Below are positions 52,235-61,101 of a DNA stretch of 64,000 nt, in pieces. The position numbers were made by a program, and so were the translations under genes. The number at the start of each line of letters is the position of its first letter. Within the stretch, counting starts at the first letter, position 1. The notes under the pieces were generated by a model. The model saw only the letters and a program-made list of their open reading frames with translations, made no database searches and had not been told where the DNA came from. This DNA comes from Spirosoma luteum DSM 19990. GTDB lineage: Bacteria; Bacteroidota; Bacteroidia; Cytophagales; Spirosomataceae. The stretch lies in the NCBI RefSeq assembly GCF_000374065.1, contig NZ_KB893246.1:62001-126000 (forward strand), in the 5' to 3' direction.

Positions 52235-53968
52235 CTACTGTTTCAACTGACGAATTTCTTCCGCTACAAACCCCATCAGTTCCCGGATATAATTGCGGGA
52301 GAAGTCGAACGGTACGTTGGCAGCCGCGTATATGTCCCGGATAGGGGTTTTGTAACCCAGACTGAGCGCCCTTTTGTAACCTGCCAGACCCAGCGCCGGA
52401 TCTTTACGGTAGTTTCGCCAAACCCCGATGGCTCCTAGCTGCGCAATACCATACTCAATGTAGTAGAAAGGAACTTCATACAGATGCAGTTGCCGCTGCC
52501 AGATGTATTCCTTATAAAAAGCGAATCCGCTCCAGTCCGTTACGGTATCAGCAAACTGCGTATATATCCGTATCCAGTTTTCGCGCCGTTCAGCATCGGT
52601 GTGGGTCGGATGCTCATAAATCCAGTGCTGAAATTTGTCGATGGTCGCTACCCAGGGCAGGGTTTCAATGATGGATTCCAGATGCTGTAGTTTGGCCCGG
52701 CGCAGTTCGTCCGGGTTATCGAAAAATACGTCCCAGTGTTCCATCGACAGGAGTTCCATGCTCATGGAAGCCAGCTCGGCCACCTCCATTGGCGGGTTAC
52801 GGAATGCTTTTAAAGGCAGTTCGCGGGTCAGGAAAGAGTGGACTGCGTGGCCTCCCTCGTGTACCATCGTGACCAGGTCGCGCAGGCTCGACGTGGCATT
52901 CATGAAAATAAATGGTACGCCAATTTCTTCGAGCGGATAATTGTATCCGCCAGGTGCTTTCCCTTTTCGTGATTCCAGGTCGAGGTGACCCATAGCCCGC
53001 ATAATCCGTAGGTCGTCGCCCAGTTCCCTATCCAGCCGGTCGAAGCACTTGATGGTTTTTTCGAGTAACTCTTCACCCGTAGCAAAGGGCTTCAACGGCG
53101 GGCGCCCTTCCACATCCACTTTAGTATCCCAGGGACGTAGCGGATTTACCTGTAGCTTCTCTTTCCGAGCAGAAGCCAGTTCGTCCAACAGGGGAACAAC
53201 CGCTTCGGCTACCGACTCATGAAAGTTTACACAATCCTGCGGGGTATAGTCAAACCGCCCGAGAGCTGCAAAGGAGTAGTCCCGGAAGTTGGCAAAACCA
53301 GCGTTGATCGCTATCTGATGGCGCAAATCGCGCAATCGGTCGAATAACTGGTCCAGCGCTTCGTGGTCCTGATACCGCCGTTCCCATATTTTGCGCCAGG
53401 CATCTTCCCGCACCGCCCGGTCGGTAGATTGCAATCGGTCGCTGGCTTCGGGCAAAGTCATCTCCCGGCCATCGATGTTTACCGTCATAGCCCCGGCAAT
53501 AGCTCCGTACTTCCGCTCTTCGGTCTGCAAGTCGGTTTGCAACGGGATATTTTCATCGCGGAAGATTTCGATGGCTTTTTTCATACCCCGCACCATCACC
53601 TCATAGCCTTCATCGGTCAATTCATTGATGTAAGGGCTATTTACGGCTTTCAGGTCCAGGTCGTTGCCATAGGCAGTCATGGGAGGTTGAATCTCCGCAA
53701 TAAAAAAATTAAGGTTGTTCACCAGCTCTTCGTTGGCCGTATCGCAGGTCATGCGGATGTACCGCCAGGCAAAATCCTCCGACAGATAGGACTCCAGTTC
53801 ACTACGGTCCACAAGCCACTGCTTCAGTTCATGAGCGGTGCTGATTGGGCGGTCCAGTAATTCGTCGTAAAATGGTTTCACATCGTCCCAACTCTGCAAC
53901 GCTATGGATTCGCCAATGAACAGGCGTGCCGGACGGGTGGGTACAGTTATCGTTTCGTCAAAAGTCAT
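52235..53968 (-). CDS. M3-family oligoendopeptidase (PepF-like)
   Basis: A ~577-residue cytosolic zinc peptidase. The site MVHEGGHAVHSF gives HExxH (His about residue 375), with the third ligand Glu downstream in PPMEVAELASMSMELL. N-terminal helices and a C-terminal family helix (FHYIEYGIAQLGA-like) fit M3B. Length matches the family. Start at the ATG at 53968; the frame extends three codons to a GTG. No signal peptide. It likely cleaves peptides of moderate length; context does not refine this. Confidence 0.9.
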   Translation of the reverse strand: MTFDETITVPTRPARLFIGESIALQSWDDVKPFYDELLDRPISTAHELKQWLVDRSELESYLSEDFAWRYIRMTCDTANEELVNNLNFFIAEIQPPMTAYGNDLDLKAVNSPYINELTDEGYEVMVRGMKKAIEIFRDENIPLQTDLQTEERKYGAIAGAMTVNIDGREMTLPEASDRLQSTDRAVREDAWRKIWERRYQDHEALDQLFDRLRDLRHQIAINAGFANFRDYSFAALGRFDYTPQDCVNFHESVAEAVVPLLDELASARKEKLQVNPLRPWDTKVDVEGRPPLKPFATGEELLEKTIKCFDRLDRELGDDLRIMRAMGHLDLESRKGKAPGGYNYPLEEIGVPFIFMNATSSLRDLVTMVHEGGHAVHSFLTRELPLKAFRNPPMEVAELASMSMELLSMEHWDVFFDNPDELRRAKLQHLESIIETLPWVATIDKFQHWIYEHPTHTDAERRENWIRIYTQFADTVTDWSGFAFYKEYIWQRQLHLYEVPFYYIEYGIAQLGAIGVWRNYRKDPALGLAGYKRALSLGYKTPIRDIYAAANVPFDFSRNYIRELMGFVAEEIRQLKQ

Positions 53969-54060
53969 CGGTATCACAGACTTTAGTCTGTTTTAAAGAG
54001 AAAAAAACGGCACAAAGTCCGTACTAACTTAATCCCGTTTAAAACTTTTTTGTTCACAAG

Positions 54061-54110
54061 TTTGTATCTACGAAAAAATTCGTATATGTTTACTACGAAA
54101 TTATTCGTAG
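54061..54110 (+). promoter_or_regulatory. BlaI-type promoter and double operator
   Basis: TTTG at 54061-54064 and TATGTTTA at 54085-54092 are 20 nt apart and form a Bacteroidota promoter. Two 16-bp palindromes of form TACGAA-N4-TTCGTA lie at 54069-54084 and 54094-54109, centres 25 bp apart. The first fills the spacer between the promoter boxes and the second covers the expected transcription start. A dimer on each would block initiation. The ATG of the repressor follows 8 nt later, so autoregulation is likely. Confidence 0.8.
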
Positions 54111-54117
54111 ATTAATT

Positions 54118-54495
54118 ATGAAGCCAACTGACGCTGAACTGGAAATTCTGCATGTACTCTGGACCAACGGCCCCAGCACAGTACGGCAGGTACACGACGC
54201 CCTGAGTCAAAACCGGGATTTAGGCTATACGACAGCCTTAAAGCTGATGCAGATTATGGTTGAAAAAGGCTTGCTTACCCGCCAGGAGGATGCCCGGTCG
54301 CACACGTACACGGCAGCCGTCAGTGAAGAAGCAACACAGCAGGGATTAGTCGACCGCTTTGTTGAAACGGCGTTCCGGGGATCGGCGTCCAAACTGGTTA
54401 TGCAGGTATTGGGCAACCACAAAGCCTCGCGGGAAGAGCTGGACGAGATTAAGCTGTTGCTGGATAATCTGAACCGTCACGATACCCCGGCGTGA
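54118..54495 (+). CDS. BlaI/MecI/CopY-family transcriptional repressor
   Basis: A 125-residue winged-helix repressor. The N-terminus PTDAELEILHVLWTNGPSTV RQVHDAL in outline and the wing YTTALKLMQIMVEKGLLTR are typical of the family, and the C-terminal helices (DEIKLLLDNL) dimerise. Repressors of this type are cleaved or released when the partner M56 protease is activated. The partner gene starts 108 nt later on the same strand. Its own operators overlie its promoter. Confidence 0.93.
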   Translation: MKPTDAELEILHVLWTNGPSTVRQVHDALSQNRDLGYTTALKLMQIMVEKGLLTRQEDARSHTYTAAVSEEATQQGLVDRFVETAFRGSASKLVMQVLGNHKASREELDEIKLLLDNLNRHDTPA

Positions 54496-54602
54496 TTTAC
54501 AGATTTACCGGATTGCCCTGATTTTGTGGCTATAGTGTGTCATCAGTCGACTGTACATATAGTCTTTTTCGATTTTTCCCAACCAAAGAAACTTACTTTC
54601 TC

Positions 54603-56852
54603 ATGAGCGTCTATTATTTTCTAACAAGCCCAATTGCCGATGCCTTAGGCTGGACGTTACTACATGCCATTTGGCAGGGCTTTGCACTGGTGTTGCCCGC
54701 TGCGGTACTACTATATTTTCTTCGGCATCGGTCGGGGATAATCCGTTACCGCGTGGGGGTGTCTACCCTGCTGGCACAGGTGCTGGTTTCGGCCGCAACG
54801 TTTTTCTGGTACTACCAGCCCATTTCCGCTACGCAGCCTCTATCGCCAGCTACTACAGCCCGATATGCATCGCAGATCCGATGGCAAACAGTGGCCCAGT
54901 CGATACCCTGGCATCAGCAAACCCAGCAATTTCTGGAGAATCACCTGAGTCAGTTTGTGCTTATCTACCTGATTGGGGTGGCCCTGTTCGGGCTACGACT
55001 GGCTGGTGGGTGGATTTACCTGCAACAACTGAGCAAAACAGCTATGCTCCCTACATCGCAGCACTGGCTGGAGATGGCCAATCAAATTCGTTCTACATTG
55101 TCTATTCGGGCAGTCGTGCAGGTTCGTGAGTCGGCGCGCATAGCCATGCCAATGGTAGTGGGCGTATTGAAACCCGTTTTACTACTCCCCATTGGCCTGG
55201 CCACGCATTTATCGACCCGTGAAATTGAAGCCGTTTTAGCCCACGAATTAGCCCATATCAAACGGCACGATTACGCCGTCAATCTGCTGCAATCGATGGT
55301 GGAAGTGCTGTATTTTTTCCATCCGGCCCTCTGGTGGCTGTCAGCACGGGTGCGAGAAGAGCGTGAGCATTGCTGCGATGACCTGGCCGTGCAGGTTTGC
55401 GGGGGCAATGGCCGCATTCTCGCGCAGGCACTGGCCCACGTGGAAGAACTACGGCTGACTCAATCCACGCAAACGCCCGTACTGGCGATGGCTTTTGCGG
55501 CAAAACGGCAGCATTTACTACACCGCGTTCAGAGGATGTTGGGTGTACCCACGCGCCCCTTTGTGTCGAATAGCAGTCTGGCAGGCCTGACGCTGGCTAC
55601 TATCCTGTTCATGAGTGTATCGGTATACGCCGTACAGCAGCAACCAAAACCAGCCGCCAAACAGCCAAAACCAGCTCATTCAACCCGAAAGCATACAGTT
55701 GACAGTAATTCAGCGTATGGTATGGTAGATAACCAGCGGATTAGCTACGTTCTCTGGAAAGGCCAGAAGCTACCGGCAACGCGTGTAGCCCGGCTGCAAC
55801 GCCAACTTGACCAGGTGATGGCCGGTAAACTTTCGCTCGACACCGTGAAGCAGCCCGACCGGGATATTCTGCTGACCATTATCGAGCAGAACAATGCGCT
55901 TGGTGGCGGAATGGCATCGTTGAACGAAAACGCAAATGCTGACTTAAACGCGAACTTGAACGAAGATTTAAATACGGATTTAAATGCACAAGTTTCAGCC
56001 CGAATTGACTACAACACGATTATAAAAACCGCGCTTGATGCGGCTAACTCGGCTGGTACGTTCCCGGTTGATGTTGATGGTGTTCTGAAGAGAGTCGAGA
56101 AAATAGATTATAACCGGATTATCAATGAAGCGATGGCTTCGGTTGACACTACTATTTTCGACAGGGTCCGCGTGGCGAACGGGCCGGGCAGTAATCGATA
56201 CAATCAACGCCGGATGGACAGCCTGAGTCAACTCATTGCCGAACGTTCCCGGCAGATGCAGGCTCTGCACCTCCAGATGGAAAAGTTGCGCTTTCCGGTG
56301 GAGGAAGTGGAACGGCAAAACGAAGTATTGAACTGGAAAAAGGATAAACTCATGGAGCAGCGTAACACGCTGATTGAGAAGCATCAGAAGTTACTCTACA
56401 ATGACGGGAAAACAAAACTAAGTCAGGCGGAGGTTGAAAAGCAGATAGAAGCACTCGAACCGGAAATTAAGAAACTGGAAGGGGGCATGGAAGAGTTGAA
56501 CCGGCAGATGGAGCAGTCTAATGCGAAGCAGGAAGAACTGAAAAAGCCAATGGAAGAGTTGGAACGCCAAACGCAACAGCTCGAAAATCAGGTGGAAAAG
56601 CTCTCTGACCAAATGGGACGATACGGCGATGATATGGCGCGCATAATGTCTATGATACCACCCATGCCCCCATCGGGTATTCGGGCAACACCCCGTCCCG
56701 TCCGGGCTCCCCGCCCGGCCCGCCTACCCCGGCCTGCCATAGCGCCCACTCCGCCTGCAAGCCCGAACCTGTCAGTTCCGGCCGTTCCTTCGGTAAACCC
56801 TCCCAGAGTTACCCCGCCCGCTGCTCCTAAGCCAGCGCCGAAGCCTAGATAA
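54603..56852 (+). CDS. BlaR1/MecR1-like M56 membrane metallopeptidase with coiled-coil tail
   Basis: A ~749-residue protein. Four TM helices surround the zinc protease domain with AHELAHIKRHDY (HExxH, about residue 215) and EREHCCDDLAVQ. The C-terminus does not resemble the beta-lactam-binding sensor of BlaR1. Instead it has a repeat NADLNANLNEDLNTDLNAQ, a long coiled coil (about residues 545-680, rich in E/K/Q/L/M) and a Pro-rich end (SGIRATPRPVRAPRPARLPR then PPAAPKPAPKPR). The N-terminus fits the ATG at 54603. It should cleave or activate release of the adjacent BlaI-like repressor; the signal is unknown and probably not a direct beta-lactam. Confidence 0.9.
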   Translation: MSVYYFLTSPIADALGWTLLHAIWQGFALVLPAAVLLYFLRHRSGIIRYRVGVSTLLAQVLVSAATFFWYYQPISATQPLSPATTARYASQIRWQTVAQSIPWHQQTQQFLENHLSQFVLIYLIGVALFGLRLAGGWIYLQQLSKTAMLPTSQHWLEMANQIRSTLSIRAVVQVRESARIAMPMVVGVLKPVLLLPIGLATHLSTREIEAVLAHELAHIKRHDYAVNLLQSMVEVLYFFHPALWWLSARVREEREHCCDDLAVQVCGGNGRILAQALAHVEELRLTQSTQTPVLAMAFAAKRQHLLHRVQRMLGVPTRPFVSNSSLAGLTLATILFMSVSVYAVQQQPKPAAKQPKPAHSTRKHTVDSNSAYGMVDNQRISYVLWKGQKLPATRVARLQRQLDQVMAGKLSLDTVKQPDRDILLTIIEQNNALGGGMASLNENANADLNANLNEDLNTDLNAQVSARIDYNTIIKTALDAANSAGTFPVDVDGVLKRVEKIDYNRIINEAMASVDTTIFDRVRVANGPGSNRYNQRRMDSLSQLIAERSRQMQALHLQMEKLRFPVEEVERQNEVLNWKKDKLMEQRNTLIEKHQKLLYNDGKTKLSQAEVEKQIEALEPEIKKLEGGMEELNRQMEQSNAKQEELKKPMEELERQTQQLENQVEKLSDQMGRYGDDMARIMSMIPPMPPSGIRATPRPVRAPRPARLPRPAIAPTPPASPNLSVPAVPSVNPPRVTPPAAPKPAPKPR

Positions 56853-56936
56853 TTTTTGTCATGGCTCCGCAGTAGAGAATCTCAGGCTTGACGAATACGC
56901 AGCGTTGAGATTCCCCCTGCGGAGCCATGACAAAAA
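56853..56936. terminator. Bidirectional hairpin, 20-bp outer and 8-bp inner stem
   Basis: Arms 56853-56872 and 56917-56936 are exact reverse complements ending in T5/A5. An inner stem GAATCTCA (56877-56884)/TGAGATTC (56906-56913) lies within. The hairpin separates convergent genes ending at 56852 and 56945. Confidence 0.8.
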
Positions 56937-56944
56937 CGGTTGGT

Positions 56945-58015
56945 CTACTCAATCTCGATTACCACATCGGCCCCTACAGGGTGAGCGACGCAGGTTAGTA
57001 TGTAACCTGCCTTCAGTTCTGATTCCGACAGGCCATCTTCCTCATCCAGTTTTACTTTACCCGATAGGCAGCGACCCATGCAGGCCGTACACATACCCGC
57101 CTGACAGGAGTAGGGCAGGTCAATATCTAGGTCCAGTGCTGCTTCCAGAATGGTTTGGTGCGGAGCAACGGCAAATTTATACTCGCTGCCTTCGTACAGG
57201 ACCGTCACTTCGGGGGTACCACTGTCGGCAGCCGTGAGGGGTTCTTCTACTACATCACCCGCCATGACCGGTGCCGTAGCGTAGCTCTCCTTATGAACGT
57301 GCTCTGCCGAAACACCGACCAGTGCCAGTGCCGAACGGGCCTCGGCCATCATCCCATCGGGACCGCACAGGTACACACTGGCATTTTGCCGGTCTGTAGC
57401 AGGCATTTCTTCCAGAAGTTTGGTCAGCGTAGACTGATTCAGTCGTCCTTCGGCACCCGTCCAGCCCGCCGATGGCTGGCTAAGTATGTGGGTGGTCTGA
57501 AACCTGGATTTGCCATAGGCTTGCTCCATGGCATCCAGATGCGCTTTATAGATGATAGACGCCTGGTTTCGGTTGCCATAAATGAGCCATACCCGGCTAT
57601 TGGGTTCAACGTGCAACGCCGACTTAGCCATTGAGAAGAGGGGCGTAATACCACTACCGGCCCCAATCAAAATAATAGTCCGGCGATTTTGCAGGTCCAG
57701 TTTTGGCGTGAAAGTCCCCATTGGCTCCAGGGTTTCCAGTACATCGCCGGACCGGATACTGTCGCACAGATAATTGGAAGCCAGACCACCCGGCACCCGT
57801 TTTACGGATACCGACAGTGATACGTCGACATGGGGCGACGATGCCATTGAATAGGACCGCCTTATTTTCTGACCGTTGATGTTGAGTAAAAAAGTTAGAA
57901 ACTGACCGGGCTGATAGCGTACTTCCTCGTTGATAGGGTGCCAGAAACTGATTGTCACGGCGTCGGGCGTTTCCCGAACAATGTCTTTAACTTTTAAAAA
58001 ATACCGATTTGCCAT
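56945..58015 (-). CDS. Ferredoxin-NAD(P)H reductase with C-terminal 2Fe-2S domain (PaaE-like)
   Basis: A 356-residue electron-transfer protein. FAD binding is seen in RRSYSMASS (residues ~50) and NAD(P) binding in IILIGAGSGITPLF and VYLCGPDGMM. The C-terminal plant-type ferredoxin domain has CQAGMCTACMGRC with a further Cys in YILTCVAHP, giving four iron ligands. This order (reductase then ferredoxin) is that of PaaE/KshB-type oxygenase reductases. No oxygenase gene is adjacent; the acyl-ACP desaturase and the putative oxygenase elsewhere in the window are possible but unproven partners. Confidence 0.9.
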   Translation of the reverse strand: MANRYFLKVKDIVRETPDAVTISFWHPINEEVRYQPGQFLTFLLNINGQKIRRSYSMASSPHVDVSLSVSVKRVPGGLASNYLCDSIRSGDVLETLEPMGTFTPKLDLQNRRTIILIGAGSGITPLFSMAKSALHVEPNSRVWLIYGNRNQASIIYKAHLDAMEQAYGKSRFQTTHILSQPSAGWTGAEGRLNQSTLTKLLEEMPATDRQNASVYLCGPDGMMAEARSALALVGVSAEHVHKESYATAPVMAGDVVEEPLTAADSGTPEVTVLYEGSEYKFAVAPHQTILEAALDLDIDLPYSCQAGMCTACMGRCLSGKVKLDEEDGLSESELKAGYILTCVAHPVGADVVIEIE

Positions 58016-58159
58016 TACTATTCTTGTGGTTGCTATATACTAAACGCAGCAGGGAGCAGAAAAGCGAGGATACCTGAATAAAACCACCTGGCTTCCCTCT
58101 TTTTCTTCACCTGCCCGACGTTAGTTTTATCCGGCAAAGGTACGGCGAACGCCGGAAAT

Positions 58160-59011
58160 TTATCCATTTCGGTGGTACCCAACCAGTCCTTCGGCGGGTG
58201 CTTTGAGGAGGTTACCCATTGTTAATCCCGTTTGTTCAACAGCCGTACGCAATTGCCGGGAAAAATAATGAGCTATCGACCCGACAAAATGAACAGGCCA
58301 TTCAACCGATTCCGGAAAGCGGCTGACGTAGGTAGTAAGGAATGAAATAAACGCACCGGTTACCAGTTCTGTAACGTACGGGTGGGCCAGATGGTCGGAC
58401 AGAAAGGGGGTAAATGAGGCAAAGTACCGGTTCGGAAATGGCTTTCTGTAAGCGTTTTCGAGCAACGCAGGCCGGTCGAGCGCGTAACGAATCTGGAAAG
58501 CCTGATGCAGGTCGGCAGGCAAACGGTCCTGAAAAAAGTCCCGGACGAGGGTTTTCCCCAGATATCCACCGCTTCCTTCGTCGCCAAGCCAGAACCCCAG
58601 CGATTGAATACCCCGCGTAATCTGCCCATTTTCGTAACAACACGCATTGGACCCCGTTCCCAGAATACAGACGATCCCGGCCTGATGGCCCGATGCCCCC
58701 CGGGCTGCACCCAGCATATCGCTGTTTACATCGATATGCTTTGCATCAGGAAACAACGTTTTCAGCGCATTCCCCACAATACCGTTTACCGGGGAGCCAC
58801 TGCAGCCCGCCCCGTAGAAGAAGAGTTGTTCTATACGGGCATCGGTTACAGGCAAATGCAATTGATCTTTCAGTATATCTACCATTTGGGCAGACGACTG
58901 ATAATAGGGATTCAAGCCATCCGTTTGCCGGGCGTGGATAGTACCATCAGCATCCAACAACCGCCAGTCGGTTTTGGTAGAGCCGCTATCCGCAATTAAC
59001 TGTGTAGTCAT
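58160..59011 (-). CDS. BadF/BadG-family ATPase, N-acetylglucosamine kinase-like
   Basis: A ~283-residue sugar kinase-like ATPase of the ASKHA fold. Phosphate-binding loops are LIADSGSTKTDW and CILGTGSNACCY; GFWLGDEGSGGYLG matches GlcNAc kinases. Such enzymes phosphorylate GlcNAc recovered from cell wall or chitin, which fits the GH3 fusion protein in the same window. Start at the ATG at 59011; a GTG seven codons upstream is less likely. Adjacent to a b5-like gene. Confidence 0.88.
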   Translation of the reverse strand: MTTQLIADSGSTKTDWRLLDADGTIHARQTDGLNPYYQSSAQMVDILKDQLHLPVTDARIEQLFFYGAGCSGSPVNGIVGNALKTLFPDAKHIDVNSDMLGAARGASGHQAGIVCILGTGSNACCYENGQITRGIQSLGFWLGDEGSGGYLGKTLVRDFFQDRLPADLHQAFQIRYALDRPALLENAYRKPFPNRYFASFTPFLSDHLAHPYVTELVTGAFISFLTTYVSRFPESVEWPVHFVGSIAHYFSRQLRTAVEQTGLTMGNLLKAPAEGLVGYHRNG

Positions 59012-59070
59012 TGACTCAATTGATAAATGCACTTGACCATAACTGATTGCCCATGACCACTACGGCTAAT

Positions 59071-59310
59071 TTATACCAGTTCCCCTATCACCGGAAAGCG
59101 ATTGAACACACTGTCGGAATGGGGTGCATCGGTCAACTCATCGGTCAGATCCTGACCCGCCCAGTGTTCATAGTGCTTTCCGTTGCGCCAAAGTCGTGAA
59201 GTCGACAAATCGTAGATAATTCCCTTGAATGCACACCAGATATCGTCGCGGTCCTGTCCATTACGTAGTGCTAGCTGTGAGCGGGTGTACTTTTGTACTA
59301 AATCAGGCAT
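59071..59310 (-). CDS. Cytochrome b5-like haem/steroid-binding domain protein
   Basis: A 79-residue soluble protein that begins LVQKYTRSQLALRNGQDRDD then IWCAFKGIIYDLSTSRLWRN, GKHYEHWAGQDLTDELTDAPHSDSV. This matches short b5/MAPR-like proteins of Bacteroidota. A His in GKHYEHW and one in DAPHSD are possible haem ligands, though the classic HPGG is missing. It may bind haem or a steroid-like lipid. No export signal. Confidence 0.75.
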   Translation of the reverse strand: MPDLVQKYTRSQLALRNGQDRDDIWCAFKGIIYDLSTSRLWRNGKHYEHWAGQDLTDELTDAPHSDSVFNRFPVIGELV

Positions 59311-59428
59311 AAAAAAAGCGGCCGCATCCGTTAAATAACCAGTGAATTATTAGGCATTACTTTTGCAGGGAGAAAACAAAATTAGCGTAACTTTAGCCAC
59401 TTCAAATCCTTGTGTAGTTGAATTACTT

Positions 59429-59875
59429 ATGAGAAAGACTCAATCAATCGCTTTCTTTTCGGCACTGGCTCTGTTTAGTGTAATCCTGAGTTGTAAAAGC
59501 AATAAAGTGGCACCCGTTTCAGAACGCATTGCCAAAGTGTGGACCGCCAGCAAGATAGACGAAAACAGCACGACCGTTTATACAAAGGGAGCTACTAGCA
59601 ACATTCGTAACTACGCTGGTTTCAAACTGGATTTAAGCGCTGCCCCAACCGTTAGATACACAGAATACGATGGCAATACCTTCGTTGGGCAGTATTCTGT
59701 TCCCGATGATAACACGCTCAAATTGACAAACCTGAACCCATCCCCCACCGGCGATAATGGTTCGATTACGTTTACCATCAATTCTATTGACGACAATAAC
59801 CTGAAACTCACCCGGACATCGGCTAGTCAGAAAACGGGTGGTACCACCAATGTGTATACCCTAACAAATCCGTAA
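59429..59875 (+). CDS. Lipoprotein of unknown function
   Basis: A ~148-residue protein. The lipoprotein signal is SIAFFSALALFSVILSCKS with the lipid Cys at about residue 22. The rest is a small beta-rich domain (VAPVSERIAKVWTASKIDEN, then FKLDLSAAPTVRYTEYDGN, FTINSIDDNNLKLTRTS), like the lipocalin-type lipoproteins of Bacteroidota. I chose the ATG at 59429; a TTG at 59363 is less likely. Two -7-like boxes (TACTTTTG 59358, TAACTTTA near 59388) lie upstream. Ligand unknown. Confidence 0.78.
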   Translation: MRKTQSIAFFSALALFSVILSCKSNKVAPVSERIAKVWTASKIDENSTTVYTKGATSNIRNYAGFKLDLSAAPTVRYTEYDGNTFVGQYSVPDDNTLKLTNLNPSPTGDNGSITFTINSIDDNNLKLTRTSASQKTGGTTNVYTLTNP

Positions 59876-59894
59876 GTACGTCCTTAACGTTGTT

Positions 59895-59942
59895 TTCGTT
59901 AAAAAGCCACTCTGTCATCATTCGGAGTGGCTTTTTAACGAA
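59895..59942 (+). terminator. Hairpin terminator, 18-bp stem
   Basis: Arms 59895-59912 and 59925-59942 are perfect reverse complements with a 12-nt loop, 20 nt after the lipoprotein stop. The arms contain A5/T5 runs. Confidence 0.82.
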
Positions 59943-60011
59943 TTATGGGTAATAATCCGTTTTGTCTATCTTTAGGGTCTATCACTATTTGCACACCTTA
60001 TATCTCTCCCT

Positions 60012-61046
60012 ATGACTGATTTAAACACCCTTGGCGAGATCGGTTTAATTGATCGAATACGCCAGACAATACCAAAACCAACTCACAAAGAAACGATTCA
60101 GGGTATCGGGGACGATGCTGCTGTGTTTGACTGGGGTGACGATTTTGGGCTGTTTTGTACCGATATGCTTGTAGAAGGTATTCACTTCGACCTTACCTAC
60201 GTCCCCTTAAAGCATCTTGGTTACAAAGCGGTGACGTTTGCGGTATCCGATATTGCCGCCATGAACGGTTTACCGATACAAATAACCGTTAGTATCGGAT
60301 TAAGCAGTCGATTCACCGTCGAAGCCATCGACGAACTGTACGCCGGTATAAGAGCAGCCTGTAAGGCGTATAACATTGACCTGGTGGGGGGCGATACAAC
60401 CTCTTCGCGTTCCGGCCTGATTATCTCGGTATCTGCTTTGGGAAAAGTACCGAAAGAGGCAATTACCTATCGGGACAAAGCGCAGGTCAATGACATACTT
60501 TGTGTTACCGGCGATTTAGGAGCAGCTTACATGGGTCTGCAGCTACTGGAGCGTGAAAAGCAGGTGTTTATGGCCGACTCCGGGATGCAGCCAAACCTGT
60601 CCGAAGAGAGAACCTACCTGGTTCAGCGTCAACTTCGTCCCGAGGCCCGTACCGATATTGTTCACGAACTTCGCGACCTCGGTGTGGTTCCTACTGCCAT
60701 GATTGATGTGTCGGATGGGTTAGCCTCCGAACTGCTTCACCTGTGCCGTCAATCAAAGTTGGGAGCCATCATCTTTGACGAAAATATACCCATCGACGAC
60801 CAGACTTATCTGGCGGCCGATGAATTCAACATCAGCCCGATAACCGCGGCTTTGAACGGAGGAGAAGATTACGAGTTGCTGTTTACCGTTCGACCGCAGG
60901 CGTTTGAAAAACTGGCAACCAACTCGCGTATTACCGCTATTGGTTATATCTCCAGCGATTCCAAGTACGTTGGCCTGTCAACCAAAGCGGGCCAGTTGAC
61001 TCCTATCAAGGCACAGGGCTGGCAAGGTATATTTTCGTTGACGTAA
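60012..61046 (+). CDS. thiL: Thiamine-monophosphate kinase
   Basis: A 344-residue ATP-dependent kinase that makes thiamine diphosphate from thiamine monophosphate. The PurM/ThiL fold shows GIGDDAAVF (Mg/ATP), CTDMLVEGIHFDL, FAVSDIAAMNG, VGGDTTSS, and DVSDGLASELLH. The end is GGEDYELLFTV, also typical. Normal length. A TATCTTTA box lies at 59967-59974. No thiamine riboswitch was seen upstream. Confidence 0.95.
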   Translation: MTDLNTLGEIGLIDRIRQTIPKPTHKETIQGIGDDAAVFDWGDDFGLFCTDMLVEGIHFDLTYVPLKHLGYKAVTFAVSDIAAMNGLPIQITVSIGLSSRFTVEAIDELYAGIRAACKAYNIDLVGGDTTSSRSGLIISVSALGKVPKEAITYRDKAQVNDILCVTGDLGAAYMGLQLLEREKQVFMADSGMQPNLSEERTYLVQRQLRPEARTDIVHELRDLGVVPTAMIDVSDGLASELLHLCRQSKLGAIIFDENIPIDDQTYLAADEFNISPITAALNGGEDYELLFTVRPQAFEKLATNSRITAIGYISSDSKYVGLSTKAGQLTPIKAQGWQGIFSLT

Positions 61047-61047
61047 T

Positions 61048-61088
61048 CAAAATCGGGCCGTTCTTATAGATAGAACGGCCCGATTTTG
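61048..61088. terminator. Bidirectional hairpin terminator, 17-bp stem
   Basis: CAAAATCGGGCCGTTCT (61048-61064) pairs with 61072-61088 around a 7-nt loop. It sits between convergent thiL and the copper-chaperone gene, with A/T ends suitable for both directions. Confidence 0.85.
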
Positions 61089-61101
61089 GTTGATGCCAGC
61101 A

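Noticed and set aside
59943-60011. Thiamine (TPP) riboswitch before thiL
   Set aside because: The gap is under 70 nt and lacks the CUGAGA and ACYUGA signatures.
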